IMG/VR virus record: IMGVR_UViG_3300023229_000078
Location: 1 to 25,808 of that record
Length of the DNA stretch: 25,808 bases
Reading direction: 5' to 3' (one strand)
Origin: a virus
In this document: one piece after another, positions 11,219 to 18,666 of the stretch
How positions within the stretch are numbered: position 1 is the first letter of the stretch
Layout: every line of letters starts with the position of its first letter
The notes under the pieces: model-generated
What the model was told of the DNA's origin: nothing
What the model saw: only the letters and a program-made list of their open reading frames with translations
Databases searched by the model: none
Translations under genes and position numbers: made by a program

Positions 11219-12814
11219 TTACTGCTCGGTCACGCGGACGGATTGCAGATAAAGGATGTCCGTGTTGGTGTCGCCGCCGTTCGTACGGATGGCATAGGCA
11301 CTAATAAAAATTTGCACAGCCGTTGAGGGGATTGCCACGGATGCCGATTCGATCAACAGGGGATTGCCCGCCGTGGTCGGGGCGGCGTAGTCTGCTCCCG
11401 TTGCGCCATCTCCGAAGGTGGCTGTTGCGTTTCCTCCCGCCGTCATAAGAAATCCGCCATTACCGCTCCCGTTGATGGCGGCGGCGTTAAGGCATCCGCC
11501 TCGTAACCGGAGCCTCAGATTGCCGGCACTGGTGCCGCTAACTGCCACTACCAATCCGATTTTGACCGTTTTCCCGGCCCATTCTGCCGGGTTAAGCTCG
11601 GCTTCCAGGACCGCGCTATCGGCACCGTCAGCGAAGCTCACGACTTGGGCGGTGTAAGCACTGGTGACAGTGAGTGCTGCATTGCCGTAAGTGCTCATCT
11701 TTGCGGCACGCCACGTGAGACCGGCCTTCGTGCGCCGGAAGTAGGCGTTGGGGGTGGTGACTGTCCCCGCGTTGATCGTCACGGAATCTCCGCTGGCGTC
11801 TCCAAGGGTCGTGTTGCCATCGACTAGGACCGAGCCCGTAACAGTCCCGCCAGCCAGTGGCAAGGCATCCGTGATCCCGTAGCCGGAGAGCGTCGTCGGA
11901 GTGCTGCCGATCTGCGACCAGATCATGCCCGTGAGCCCGGAGCCGTCGCCGATAAACGCCCCGCCGCTGATCGTGCCGGTGTTGATCGTCGTGAGCGCGA
12001 GCGTCCCGCTGGTGATGGTGCCCCCGGCTGCTGCGACACCGCCGAGGCCAACAAGCGTCTGATTCCCGGTGTTGAGGCCGGAGGACGTGCCGGAGAAAAT
12101 GCCGTCCTGCGTAGCGAGAGTGCCGAGGCCGAGGGTGCCCCGTCCGGCGGTTGCGTCGGCATCATCCAATAGGCTTAGGCCGAAGGCGCTGGCTTGGCTG
12201 TCGTCGAGCTTTAGATCCAGCGCGGTCTGACCTGAGGTGGAGACAGGCTTGGCCGCATCGGATGTGTTGTCCACATTTCCGAGCCCCACGTCACCTTTGA
12301 CGAGGCCCGTAGGGGTGGTGATTACCGGAGATGTCAGGGTCTTGTTGGTGAGCGTTGCCGTCGCAGCGTCCTTTGTGGCATCGCTGGTGTTGTCCACGTT
12401 GCTGAGGCCAACCTGCGATTTGGTCATGTCGGTGAGCGCGGAGCCATTGCCGTTAAATGATCCGGTCGCAGTCACGTTGGTCGCATTCACGTTGGTCGTA
12501 TTCACGTTGTTGGTCGCATTCACGTTGTTTTCCGCATACACGTTGGTCGCATCCACGTCGCCGGTCGCAGTCACGTTGCCGCTCGCAGTCACGGTGACAG
12601 GCGTGAGAGTCCCCCCGCTGATCGTGCCGGTGTTGATCGTCGTGAGCGCGAGCGTCCCGCTGGTGATGGTGGTAATCCCGGTAAAGGCATTGGTGCCAGT
12701 CCATGTTAGCTCTCCCGTGGCGGTCCCGTTAAATTTCGGGGACGAGATGTTGTTTTGAGCATGGACGGACCCCGAAATGAAAAGGATGGCGAGAATGTAT
12801 TTAGGCAATTGCAT
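11219..12814 (-). CDS. Tail-fibre-like repeat protein with a signal peptide (531 aa)
   Basis: The start ATG at 12814 gives MQLPKYILAILFISGSVHA|Q, a classic signal peptide. A longer frame to 12883 is rejected because it extends into the upstream gene. The body is low-complexity and beta-rich: NVNATNV-type Asn repeats near residues 80-120, two copies of TITSGTLALTTINTGTISGG, and the fibre motifs SQVGLSNVDNTSDA and GDVGLGNVDNTSDAAKP, known from many phage tail fibres. The C-terminal part (RTKAGLTWRAAKMSTYGNAA onward) is a jelly-roll-like domain that may bind carbohydrate. It overlaps the previous gene by 14 nt. Either the signal peptide displays a fibre-like adhesin on the host, or the hydrophobic start has another use. 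Confidence 0.75.
   Translation of the reverse strand: MQLPKYILAILFISGSVHAQNNISSPKFNGTATGELTWTGTNAFTGITTITSGTLALTTINTGTISGGTLTPVTVTASGNVTATGDVDATNVYAENNVNATNNVNTTNVNATNVTATGSFNGNGSALTDMTKSQVGLSNVDNTSDATKDAATATLTNKTLTSPVITTPTGLVKGDVGLGNVDNTSDAAKPVSTSGQTALDLKLDDSQASAFGLSLLDDADATAGRGTLGLGTLATQDGIFSGTSSGLNTGNQTLVGLGGVAAAGGTITSGTLALTTINTGTISGGAFIGDGSGLTGMIWSQIGSTPTTLSGYGITDALPLAGGTVTGSVLVDGNTTLGDASGDSVTINAGTVTTPNAYFRRTKAGLTWRAAKMSTYGNAALTVTSAYTAQVVSFADGADSAVLEAELNPAEWAGKTVKIGLVVAVSGTSAGNLRLRLRGGCLNAAAINGSGNGGFLMTAGGNATATFGDGATGADYAAPTTAGNPLLIESASVAIPSTAVQIFISAYAIRTNGGDTNTDILYLQSVRVTEQ
11964..12671 (-). repeat. 57-bp exact direct repeats in the fibre gene (11964-12020 and 12615-12671)
   Basis: Two identical 57-nt copies lie about 650 bp apart in the same reading frame and encode the TSGTLALTTINTGTISG segment. 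Such exact repeats allow recombination that would delete the region between them (about 217 codons) in frame. They may also serve as domain-swap points with other phages. Confidence 0.85.
12470..12597 (-). repeat. Degenerate 12/15-nt tandem repeats (Asn-Val-Asn-Ala-Thr)
   Basis: About eight imperfect units of the form GTCGCATTCACGTTG on the plus strand follow one another. On the minus strand they encode an alternating N-V-N-A-T-N-V run in the fibre-like protein. Units differ by single bases and in length by multiples of 3, so they can expand or contract without a frameshift. Confidence 0.75.
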
Positions 12815-14366
12815 AATAATGGAGCAGGTAATTGGCTGAGTCTGTGGGGCCGGAGAAATTGGCGGTGAAGCCAGTAGTGGCAATGCTTGCGGCCTCGATG
12901 GCTGCGTAAATCAAACCCTCGCCGGAAGGCGCTTCGATGGTGCAAATGATCGTGGTCGGCGCAACCGTCAACGCGGTGGAAAAGGTGACGTCTAATGTTG
13001 ATACGCCGCTCCCGATGGCTTCCGCGCCGTATCGTCCCACGCCCGGAACCGGGGTTGGGCTCAGGTTTCCAGCCTTGATAATGTCCTCAGAAATTGAGAC
13101 GGAAGCGGAATAGGTTTGGATCTTGCCGGACTCTGTGACTTCAACCTCGAAAACCAAGGTCAATTCGCTGGCCCCACTAACGTCAAAAAGGTCCTGAAGT
13201 GAAAAGGTGGAAAGCGTCAATGTCCCGGTCTTGCCAAGCGGTGCGGAAAGGATTGCGTCCTCGACCGTGATTTGCGGAAAGTTTGCGTTTTGTTTGCTGC
13301 CCGTAAAGCTCAAGACGTACGCGACGCCAGGGGTCCCGCTCACGCTGACGTTATCGGTCCCGATAGTATCGATAGCAACGAGCGCGGTTTGAACTGCGGA
13401 GACGGAAGCGTCAAAATCAATTTCGGCGGTCGTCCGCGCGGGAGTGGTGATCGTGCCAGTTCCCGAGTCGGCGGTGGCTGTGGTTATCGCTGCGCCGCCT
13501 GAAGTGGCTGCAATCGTGAATGTGGTTGGAGACGGTGCCGCTACAATATAATAAGTGGTGCCCTCTGTCCAGTTGGCCTCGTTAGTAAATCCCGTGCCGA
13601 CTACTGGCTGGCCGACCGCAAAGCCGTGATTGGCCGTGGTGGTAAAGACTCCCGCAACAACTGCCGCCGTGACGGAGCGCGTATCCGAAGGGATAGTAAT
13701 GGAGAAAGTTCCGCCAACTGGAGCGGGCGCGAAATCAATTTGCTGGACCTCACTGGCCGTCAATGTCCCGGCAGTGACTGTGGACGGGGTAGCGGTGACG
13801 GTGCTGGCCAGGTTTGTAAAGCTGGTTTGGAGCGCGACGGGATCTGGCGAAAGAAAGATTTCCTGAACTTCCTGCACTGACCCCGACCCGGCAATGCGCT
13901 CAGAAACGATTGCAGTGGTGTCAGGGACTAGCGAGCTGTCTGTGACGGTGAACGCCGCCTGTGCTGCCGCTGTGACGAATGTAATGGCGTAGCGCGAACC
14001 GAACGCCGATTTGGTGATGGTGACGCCGCCCGCACTGGTGACAGATGCCAGAGCATTGACCGCCGTGGAGAGCGCGGCCGCAGTGATATTGTAGGCCAGC
14101 GCGGCGGTTGTGTCCCCGCTGAGAGTGATTGTCCAGGTGCCGCTGGTGGGAACTGCCCGCAAATCGCCGAGCCCAACTTTGATGCTGGCACCGGATTTAT
14201 CCAGATACGAATACGGCCGGCCAAAAATGCCCGTTTGTTTTAAGAAATGGACTTCAACGGTGTCAGAGTCGCCATTGAAAAAGTCCGCCGGAAGCAATCT
14301 GCCGGAATCTGTATCCGACTTGACAAACGCAAGGTCGGTTGTATCGATGAAAAACTTGCGAGCCAT
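12801..14366 (-). CDS. Large beta-rich tail tip/baseplate protein (521 aa)
   Basis: The N-terminal 70 residues (MARKFFIDTTDLAFVKSDTD onward, with VHFLKQTGIFGRPYSYLDKS) form a separate domain of a type seen in phage tail proteins. Two copies of a beta-repeat follow: GTWTITLSGDTTAALAYN ... GGVTITKSAFGSRYAITF near 75-135 and GTFSITIPS ... DNVSVSGTPGVAYVLSF near 220-345. A C-terminal domain from about residue 430 ends in NYLLHYYAIA. It lies between the cysteine-rich tail-tip genes and the fibre-like gene, so it probably links the tail tip to receptor-binding parts. Start ATG at 14366 is preceded by TTTGACAC 14 nt upstream and no Shine-Dalgarno sequence. The repeat family is not named with certainty. 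Confidence 0.65.
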   Translation of the reverse strand: MARKFFIDTTDLAFVKSDTDSGRLLPADFFNGDSDTVEVHFLKQTGIFGRPYSYLDKSGASIKVGLGDLRAVPTSGTWTITLSGDTTAALAYNITAAALSTAVNALASVTSAGGVTITKSAFGSRYAITFVTAAAQAAFTVTDSSLVPDTTAIVSERIAGSGSVQEVQEIFLSPDPVALQTSFTNLASTVTATPSTVTAGTLTASEVQQIDFAPAPVGGTFSITIPSDTRSVTAAVVAGVFTTTANHGFAVGQPVVGTGFTNEANWTEGTTYYIVAAPSPTTFTIAATSGGAAITTATADSGTGTITTPARTTAEIDFDASVSAVQTALVAIDTIGTDNVSVSGTPGVAYVLSFTGSKQNANFPQITVEDAILSAPLGKTGTLTLSTFSLQDLFDVSGASELTLVFEVEVTESGKIQTYSASVSISEDIIKAGNLSPTPVPGVGRYGAEAIGSGVSTLDVTFSTALTVAPTTIICTIEAPSGEGLIYAAIEAASIATTGFTANFSGPTDSANYLLHYYAIA

Positions 14367-14393
14367 TTACTAGCGGACTGGTGTCAAAGTTGA

Positions 14394-14621
14394 TTACGTG
14401 TTGAGAGCACTATCGCAACAGCCGCTGGCCCTTGGAGCGGTTGCAGGGTGGCTTCTCTCGGCTCTTGCGAAAAGCTCTGTGGCGAATTCTTGAGTGTTAT
14501 TCCCGGCAGCGATGCATGATTGGCATTGTCCAAGGTAAGGCTTGCCGCCGTAGAGATGGAGAGCACAAAGTCGGCGTCCAGTGTCTTTGCCGGGTGGCTG
14601 GGATTGGTGTGGGCAGGTCAT
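14394..14621 (-). CDS. Cysteine-rich small tail-region protein (75 aa)
   Basis: MTCPHQSQPPGKDTGRRLCA then LHLYGGKPYLGQCQSCIAAG. The C-x-H, C-x-H and C-x-x-C spacing suggests one or two zinc ribbons, and the end has a Cys-Cys pair (SGCCDSALNT). The ATG overlaps the stop of the 211-aa gene upstream. Small Cys-rich proteins next to tail-tip genes are common in siphoviruses of this organisation. A second frame at 14384-14566 on the same strand is a shadow. Confidence 0.6.
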   Translation of the reverse strand: MTCPHQSQPPGKDTGRRLCALHLYGGKPYLGQCQSCIAAGNNTQEFATELFARAERSHPATAPRASGCCDSALNT

Positions 14622-15253
14622 GCGGATATAACTTCGAAATAGCGTTCAAACACCCTACAGTCAAACAACCAATAGGGACCTATCGGGGAATTTGCCCGAT
14701 GCCCACAAAAAGATCTCTTCTCCATCGTTCCGCCCCAACCATACTCCGGCGCACCTGGCTCTTCACCAAACAAGCCCCCGAAACAGCTCCACCCTATATC
14801 ATAAGGATTGAACCTTAGAAACCCAGACCATTCGTTTTCCCATCGGCACAATGACACTCTGTGAACCAACACCTCCTCAAGAACTTCATCGTAGTCGACC
14901 AGCCTAATGATATAAGTTGCCGCAAACTGATCCTCTACGGCATTGTCTCCCGGCGTCAGGTTGCCGTCTCCCCCGATCAGGCAGGCTTGAGTTGTCCTGA
15001 CTCCGCCAACATATTTCGCCCACGTGTCAGTTTCAAAAATCACTCCGTTTGTCGTGTCGCCGTAGCTGGTCCCTGAGCGCGACAAGCTGCCGACCCCAAG
15101 AAGGGTGATTGCGTCCGGCAAATCCTCTGCAATTAATAAGTCACCAAGGGGCGTAGGTTTCGCCGGATACATGCAGCAACCTCCGCAGCACTCACAAGAA
15201 GCCTTCCCGTCTTTCAGGACAACCTTTCCGTCAGATAACTTGATCGTAGCCAT
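14618..15253 (-). CDS. Tail-tip hypothetical protein with N-terminal cysteine cluster (211 aa)
   Basis: MATIKLSDGKVVLKDGKASC is followed by ECCGGCCMYPA, a dense CxCCxxCC metal-binding-type cluster, then a beta-rich body (LPDAITLLGVGSLSRSGTSY, DQFAATYIIRLVDYDEVLEE) and a C-terminus with further cysteines (CRWENEW, GWSCFGGLFGEE, SFCGHRANS, LFDCRVFER). From memory, the KVV-KDGKASC-CC pattern recurs in phage tail regions without a named function. It may coordinate iron or zinc as tail-tip proteins sometimes do, but the residues alone do not prove this. It is coupled to the 75-aa Cys-rich gene. Confidence 0.6.
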   Translation of the reverse strand: MATIKLSDGKVVLKDGKASCECCGGCCMYPAKPTPLGDLLIAEDLPDAITLLGVGSLSRSGTSYGDTTNGVIFETDTWAKYVGGVRTTQACLIGGDGNLTPGDNAVEDQFAATYIIRLVDYDEVLEEVLVHRVSLCRWENEWSGFLRFNPYDIGWSCFGGLFGEEPGAPEYGWGGTMEKRSFCGHRANSPIGPYWLFDCRVFERYFEVISA

Positions 15254-15256
15254 AGC

Positions 15257-15517
15257 CTAGCAAGCCTCTGTTTCAAGCAAGGTAAAGACGCCATCAATAA
15301 ACCCGAGAACATACGTGCCGGTGGCCGGGACATCAAACCCGAAGCCTAACTCGTCACTCAGCGGAAAGTTTGGGGTGATCGTAAACATTGCTTCAACCGG
15401 TGAAGCAACCTTGAGCCGGACCGCCGTGAAATTCTCGTCAATCTCGCGTGCCACAATTGGCTTCACTCGCCCCTCCGGCGACTTAACCTTGTCCTGAAAT
15501 TTGTATAGCTCAGCCAT
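15257..15517 (-). CDS. Hypothetical 86-aa tail-region protein
   Basis: MAELYKFQDKVKSPEGRVKP then a helix/strand stretch (IVAREIDENFTAVRLKVASP) and a strand-rich C-terminus (TPNFPLSDELGFGFDVPATG). Its ATG overlaps the stop of the 201-aa gene (TAATG), and a 3-nt gap separates it from the next. No family is recognised; position suggests a tail-tip or baseplate component. Confidence 0.55.
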   Translation of the reverse strand: MAELYKFQDKVKSPEGRVKPIVAREIDENFTAVRLKVASPVEAMFTITPNFPLSDELGFGFDVPATGTYVLGFIDGVFTLLETEAC

Positions 15518-16122
15518 TATGATACGCTATTTCTCCCTATTACGTTATATTTCCATGATTCAATTACGGTTTCATATTGTCCGTAATTAGATATTACAGT
15601 ATCAATGATTTGCCAGTTGCCGCGCACGTGAAGAAGACGAAGTAGCGTTGAAGAGGGATCATCTGATGAAAATATTATTGGTTCCAAAATTATTCTTTTC
15701 ACGCTTCGCAATGGCGCATTAACTTGCTTTGTATAAAAATACCGATGAGTTGGGATTGTGCGAGAAATAACTTCGCCTAAGGGCCTGATTATTCTTGTAG
15801 TTTCAATCGTTACATTTAATGTCTCATAGCTTTCCCCTCGCCCGCCTTCAGAGACCCCGGTGACGCCATAAAAAACGCAGTCGAAATAAACGTGGGTTGC
15901 GTCTTGCGTCTCTATTGGCGGATTGAACAAATAAAGATTTGCGTATCCTTCCGCCCTGTAGCCCGGACGCAAGACCTGCCTGGCGTCCTTAATCTTATCT
16001 TTTCGGATAGCGTATCGCCGTTGCAACTCGGTCAGGTTCGATTGTCCAGTTGTAACCTTGTCCCCGGCCTGCCGGATAAGCGTGTCCGCGCCTAGATATT
16101 TGATGTTAGCGCCGTTGTTCAT
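15517..16122 (-). CDS. Hypothetical 201-aa protein after the tape measure
   Basis: MNNGANIKYLGADTLIRQAG, an N-terminal helical region, then strand-rich segments (HVYFDCVFYGVTGVSEG, ESYETLNVTIETTRIIRPLG) and a C-terminus rich in Ile, Tyr and Asn (NWQIIDTVISNYGQYETVIE). In siphoviruses this place holds distal tail proteins, so a distal-tail role is the first guess; no motif confirms it. The 3' half (about 15520-15800) is clearly richer in A+T than its neighbours, suggesting recent exchange. Start overlaps the tape measure stop (ATGA). Confidence 0.6.
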   Translation of the reverse strand: MNNGANIKYLGADTLIRQAGDKVTTGQSNLTELQRRYAIRKDKIKDARQVLRPGYRAEGYANLYLFNPPIETQDATHVYFDCVFYGVTGVSEGGRGESYETLNVTIETTRIIRPLGEVISRTIPTHRYFYTKQVNAPLRSVKRIILEPIIFSSDDPSSTLLRLLHVRGNWQIIDTVISNYGQYETVIESWKYNVIGRNSVS

Positions 16123-18053
16123 GCCATTACCTGTTGCGGGAGTTTGGGTTCAATTTTTTCAAGAATTGCCTTGATCGCGGTTACGATTGATTCCATGGAT
16201 TGCGCTTCTGGCTTTTTGGAGTCTGGCCCCTTGCCTTTTTTGCTCTCGCCTTCGCTTTCCTTTTCGGCTTGTTTCTTTTTTTCAGACTCCCCCTTCATCG
16301 CATCCATTCGCGCATCAAGCTCTTCCCTAAGAGTGCCGCCCTTTGTCCTGTCGGCCATTGGTATATCCCGATCAGCGTCAATTTGCTTTTGCCTTGCGGA
16401 CTTCCCACTGTTTGTGATTTTATCTTTTTGCGGCTGGCGACGAATTGACGGTTGATCGGATTTGCTATCGCTAAAATCAGACGAACTTTCGCCTGTGCCG
16501 CTATCGGAAATAAATTTGTCCGCAATTTCTTTGCCTGCCGCTTCCGCCGCTCTTCTTGCATCGTTAGCTCTTGCTGCATCCCCTTCGGCCAATCCGCTTG
16601 ATGCAGCTTTGTTTTGCTCGTCATTAAGTTGATCCAGCGTCGACAAAACTTCCTTCAACTTGGCAATTTTTTCGTTGTAGGATTTCACCGCCTCATCGTT
16701 TCCGGCTTTCTCGGCGTCGTTTGCAAGTTTCCGAGTTGCGTCAATATCATCGAGCACTTCCAGCTTTTCTTTTTGAATCTTGATCTCACGGTTGGCTTTT
16801 TCAAAACCGAAATTTGCGTCGGCAGCTTGCTTTTCTGTTAGTCGCCCGGATTCCAGCAAGAGAGCGATTTCCGCAGTCGCAGCATCGAGTTTCGCTGCCG
16901 CCAGTCGAGTCTGGGCAGAGTCCAGTTCAGAAGTTGCTTGCGAGACTCCTTTGATTGCTGCCGCCGCCTCATCTGCGGCCTCCTTAATCGCCTCCATTTC
17001 CTCGGCGGTTTTCGCCGCTGGCTCAGGATCAACGTCGCCAGTAGCGGTTACAAGGTCTTCAACCGGCGGAACGGCATTTGCCGCTGCGTCTGCCAGATTG
17101 TCGGTCGCGCCCATCAATTTATTAAACAGGCTTATTGACGGCGCAAAACCTGGGATTGCCGCAAACATTCTTAAAAAAGATATTTTAGTTTCTTCCACGC
17201 TAGTATTCACGCCGTCAATTGCTGGAACCATTCCGTTGAATGCTGTAACTAATGTATCCGCCGCCCCAACCTCATTTATGCTTGCCACCAAAGCATCAAG
17301 GCTTTCGATATATTTCATCAAACTTTTTCCGAACGCAGAACCTGAACCCGCCGCATCCAAATTTACAAAGGTATCAACAAGCTTATTTAGAGACGGCAAA
17401 ACTTCCGAAAGAAGCCCAGCAGAAAATTCTGTGCCTTTACTTTTAATGGCAGCAAAACCATCGCCAAAATCATCAAACGCTTGATTTGATTTATCCAAAA
17501 CGTCAGGCAGGCTTCCAAGCTGATCTTTTGATCGCTGGATTTGCCCATCAAAATCTCTCAAGAGCGGAAGCAATTTAGACCCGGACTTTCCAAAAACGCC
17601 CATGGCTGCGGCGGCTCTTTGTGTCGGGTCATCAATTGCAGCAATCCCGGCAGACAGGATTTGCATTTGCTCCGTGGGTAATTTGCCCTCCAGGTCGGCG
17701 GCGGTTAGGCCCATGAGCGCGAGCGCGTCAACCGCCTCGGCGGTTCCTTCGGACGCGTCTTGGATAGACTTCTGCATTTTTGCAATAGCCGGACCAACCT
17801 TCTCAGCTCCCGCTCCTGCATTTTGAAACGACCTTTCCAGAATTGCCAGATTGCCAGCCGTGTCTCCCGTGCTGGAAGCCAAGTCGTTCAACCGTCCTCC
17901 CATGTCGAGCGCGTCGGAAAATGACGAAATGACTGCCCTCACCGAAATAAAGGCGGCAGCCATTCCCGCAATCGACCCCATCGCGCCCTTGATGCCGCTG
18001 CGAAAAGCCTTTGTGTCGGCCCCTATTTTGAAACTGAGTGCTTCAACGGCCAT
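16119..18053 (-). CDS. Tape measure protein (644 aa)
   Basis: Starts at MAVEALSFKIGADTKAFRSG (ATG 18053); a longer frame from 18083 lies within the preceding gene. It opens with the typical tape-measure N-domain, then a hydrophobic stretch (SIAGMAAAFISVRAVISSF), a phage-tail-length motif region (LASSTGDTAGNLAILERSFQ, LMGLTAADLEGKLPTEQM, AAAAMGVFGKSGSKLLPLLR) and a long Ala/Glu/Lys coiled coil (about residues 350-500). It ends in a Lys/Glu/Ser-rich, flexible C-terminus. It sets tail length and may help DNA cross the membrane. At about 0.15 nm per residue it predicts a tail near 100 nm. No lytic-transglycosylase domain is visible. It overlaps the next gene by 4 nt. Confidence 0.9.
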   Translation of the reverse strand: MAVEALSFKIGADTKAFRSGIKGAMGSIAGMAAAFISVRAVISSFSDALDMGGRLNDLASSTGDTAGNLAILERSFQNAGAGAEKVGPAIAKMQKSIQDASEGTAEAVDALALMGLTAADLEGKLPTEQMQILSAGIAAIDDPTQRAAAAMGVFGKSGSKLLPLLRDFDGQIQRSKDQLGSLPDVLDKSNQAFDDFGDGFAAIKSKGTEFSAGLLSEVLPSLNKLVDTFVNLDAAGSGSAFGKSLMKYIESLDALVASINEVGAADTLVTAFNGMVPAIDGVNTSVEETKISFLRMFAAIPGFAPSISLFNKLMGATDNLADAAANAVPPVEDLVTATGDVDPEPAAKTAEEMEAIKEAADEAAAAIKGVSQATSELDSAQTRLAAAKLDAATAEIALLLESGRLTEKQAADANFGFEKANREIKIQKEKLEVLDDIDATRKLANDAEKAGNDEAVKSYNEKIAKLKEVLSTLDQLNDEQNKAASSGLAEGDAARANDARRAAEAAGKEIADKFISDSGTGESSSDFSDSKSDQPSIRRQPQKDKITNSGKSARQKQIDADRDIPMADRTKGGTLREELDARMDAMKGESEKKKQAEKESEGESKKGKGPDSKKPEAQSMESIVTAIKAILEKIEPKLPQQVMA

Positions 18054-18666
18054 TGACGTATAGCCCCGGATATTTTGCGGCAATGTCTTTGGCTTTCTTA
18101 AAGACGCCTTTCCGCATATTTGTTTTGAAGAATGAAAGTCTGCCTCTGATCGCGCCAGACAATGCCCGCACGATTCCGGGAGCGTAATTTCTTAGAGACG
18201 TGCCTTGGATTGTGTATCCCGATCCGCTCCCGGTCTCGCTGCCGCTTGCGTCGATGGGGTAGTCTCCCTTTTTGGTTGTTGCCTTCCGAACTTGTCCGGC
18301 GACCTTGATCGTCAAATTAAGTTCCTGCGCAATTTGCAGCCAGATTTTGCGAGCCAATCCCCGCACTTTCAACTTCTCGACGAGGCTTCGTTTTTGCTCA
18401 CGCTTAATCATTGCCCAGGTTGCGTCTGGGTATTTGTGGCTGAGCTTGTAAAGTTTCCCGTTGATGTTTTTCCATCCCTTCGCTTCCTGCGCGGCTTTAA
18501 TGTCTTTGGCTTGCGCCATTGATGTACGCCGAGCCGCCCCTTCGAGAATCTTTTCCGTTTCGTTTCTAACGACTGTTCGGAAATCCTTGCCGGAAACTCG
18601 CGCCAATTCGCGCAAAGCTCCAGCCATTCGGCTCGCGTCCATCTCGATTGTTACAGTCTTAGCCAT
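18043..18666 (-). CDS. HK97 gp10-like tail component (207 aa)
   Basis: ATG at 18666 gives MAKTVTIEMDASRMAGALRE, then LARVSGKDFRTVVRNETEKI and LEGAARRTSMAQ. An N-terminal strand followed by helices with R/N-x-E-T motifs is how HK97 gp10 or lambda Z-type tail completion proteins begin. The middle is Lys-rich, and the C-terminus reads GRLSFFKTNMRKGVFKKAKD. In most phages such a gene precedes the tail tube gene; here it lies after the tail chaperones and before the tape measure, so the assignment is moderate. Its start overlaps the end of the frameshifted T-like segment (GATGGCTAA), and TTGACAT lies 14 nt upstream. Confidence 0.6.
   Translation of the reverse strand: MAKTVTIEMDASRMAGALRELARVSGKDFRTVVRNETEKILEGAARRTSMAQAKDIKAAQEAKGWKNINGKLYKLSHKYPDATWAMIKREQKRSLVEKLKVRGLARKIWLQIAQELNLTIKVAGQVRKATTKKGDYPIDASGSETGSGSGYTIQGTSLRNYAPGIVRALSGAIRGRLSFFKTNMRKGVFKKAKDIAAKYPGLYVNGR

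Noticed and set aside
11964-12671. Diversity-generating retroelement template/variable pair
   Set aside because: The copies are identical, with no adenine-specific differences, and no reverse transcriptase gene is in the window.
12237-12758. 173-aa Val/Thr/Pro-rich plus-strand frame
   Set aside because: Reflects the repeats of the fibre-like gene on the other strand.
16780-17484. 234-aa plus-strand frame opposite the tape measure
   Set aside because: Ser/Ala/Thr-rich mirror of the tape measure coiled coil, an antisense shadow.
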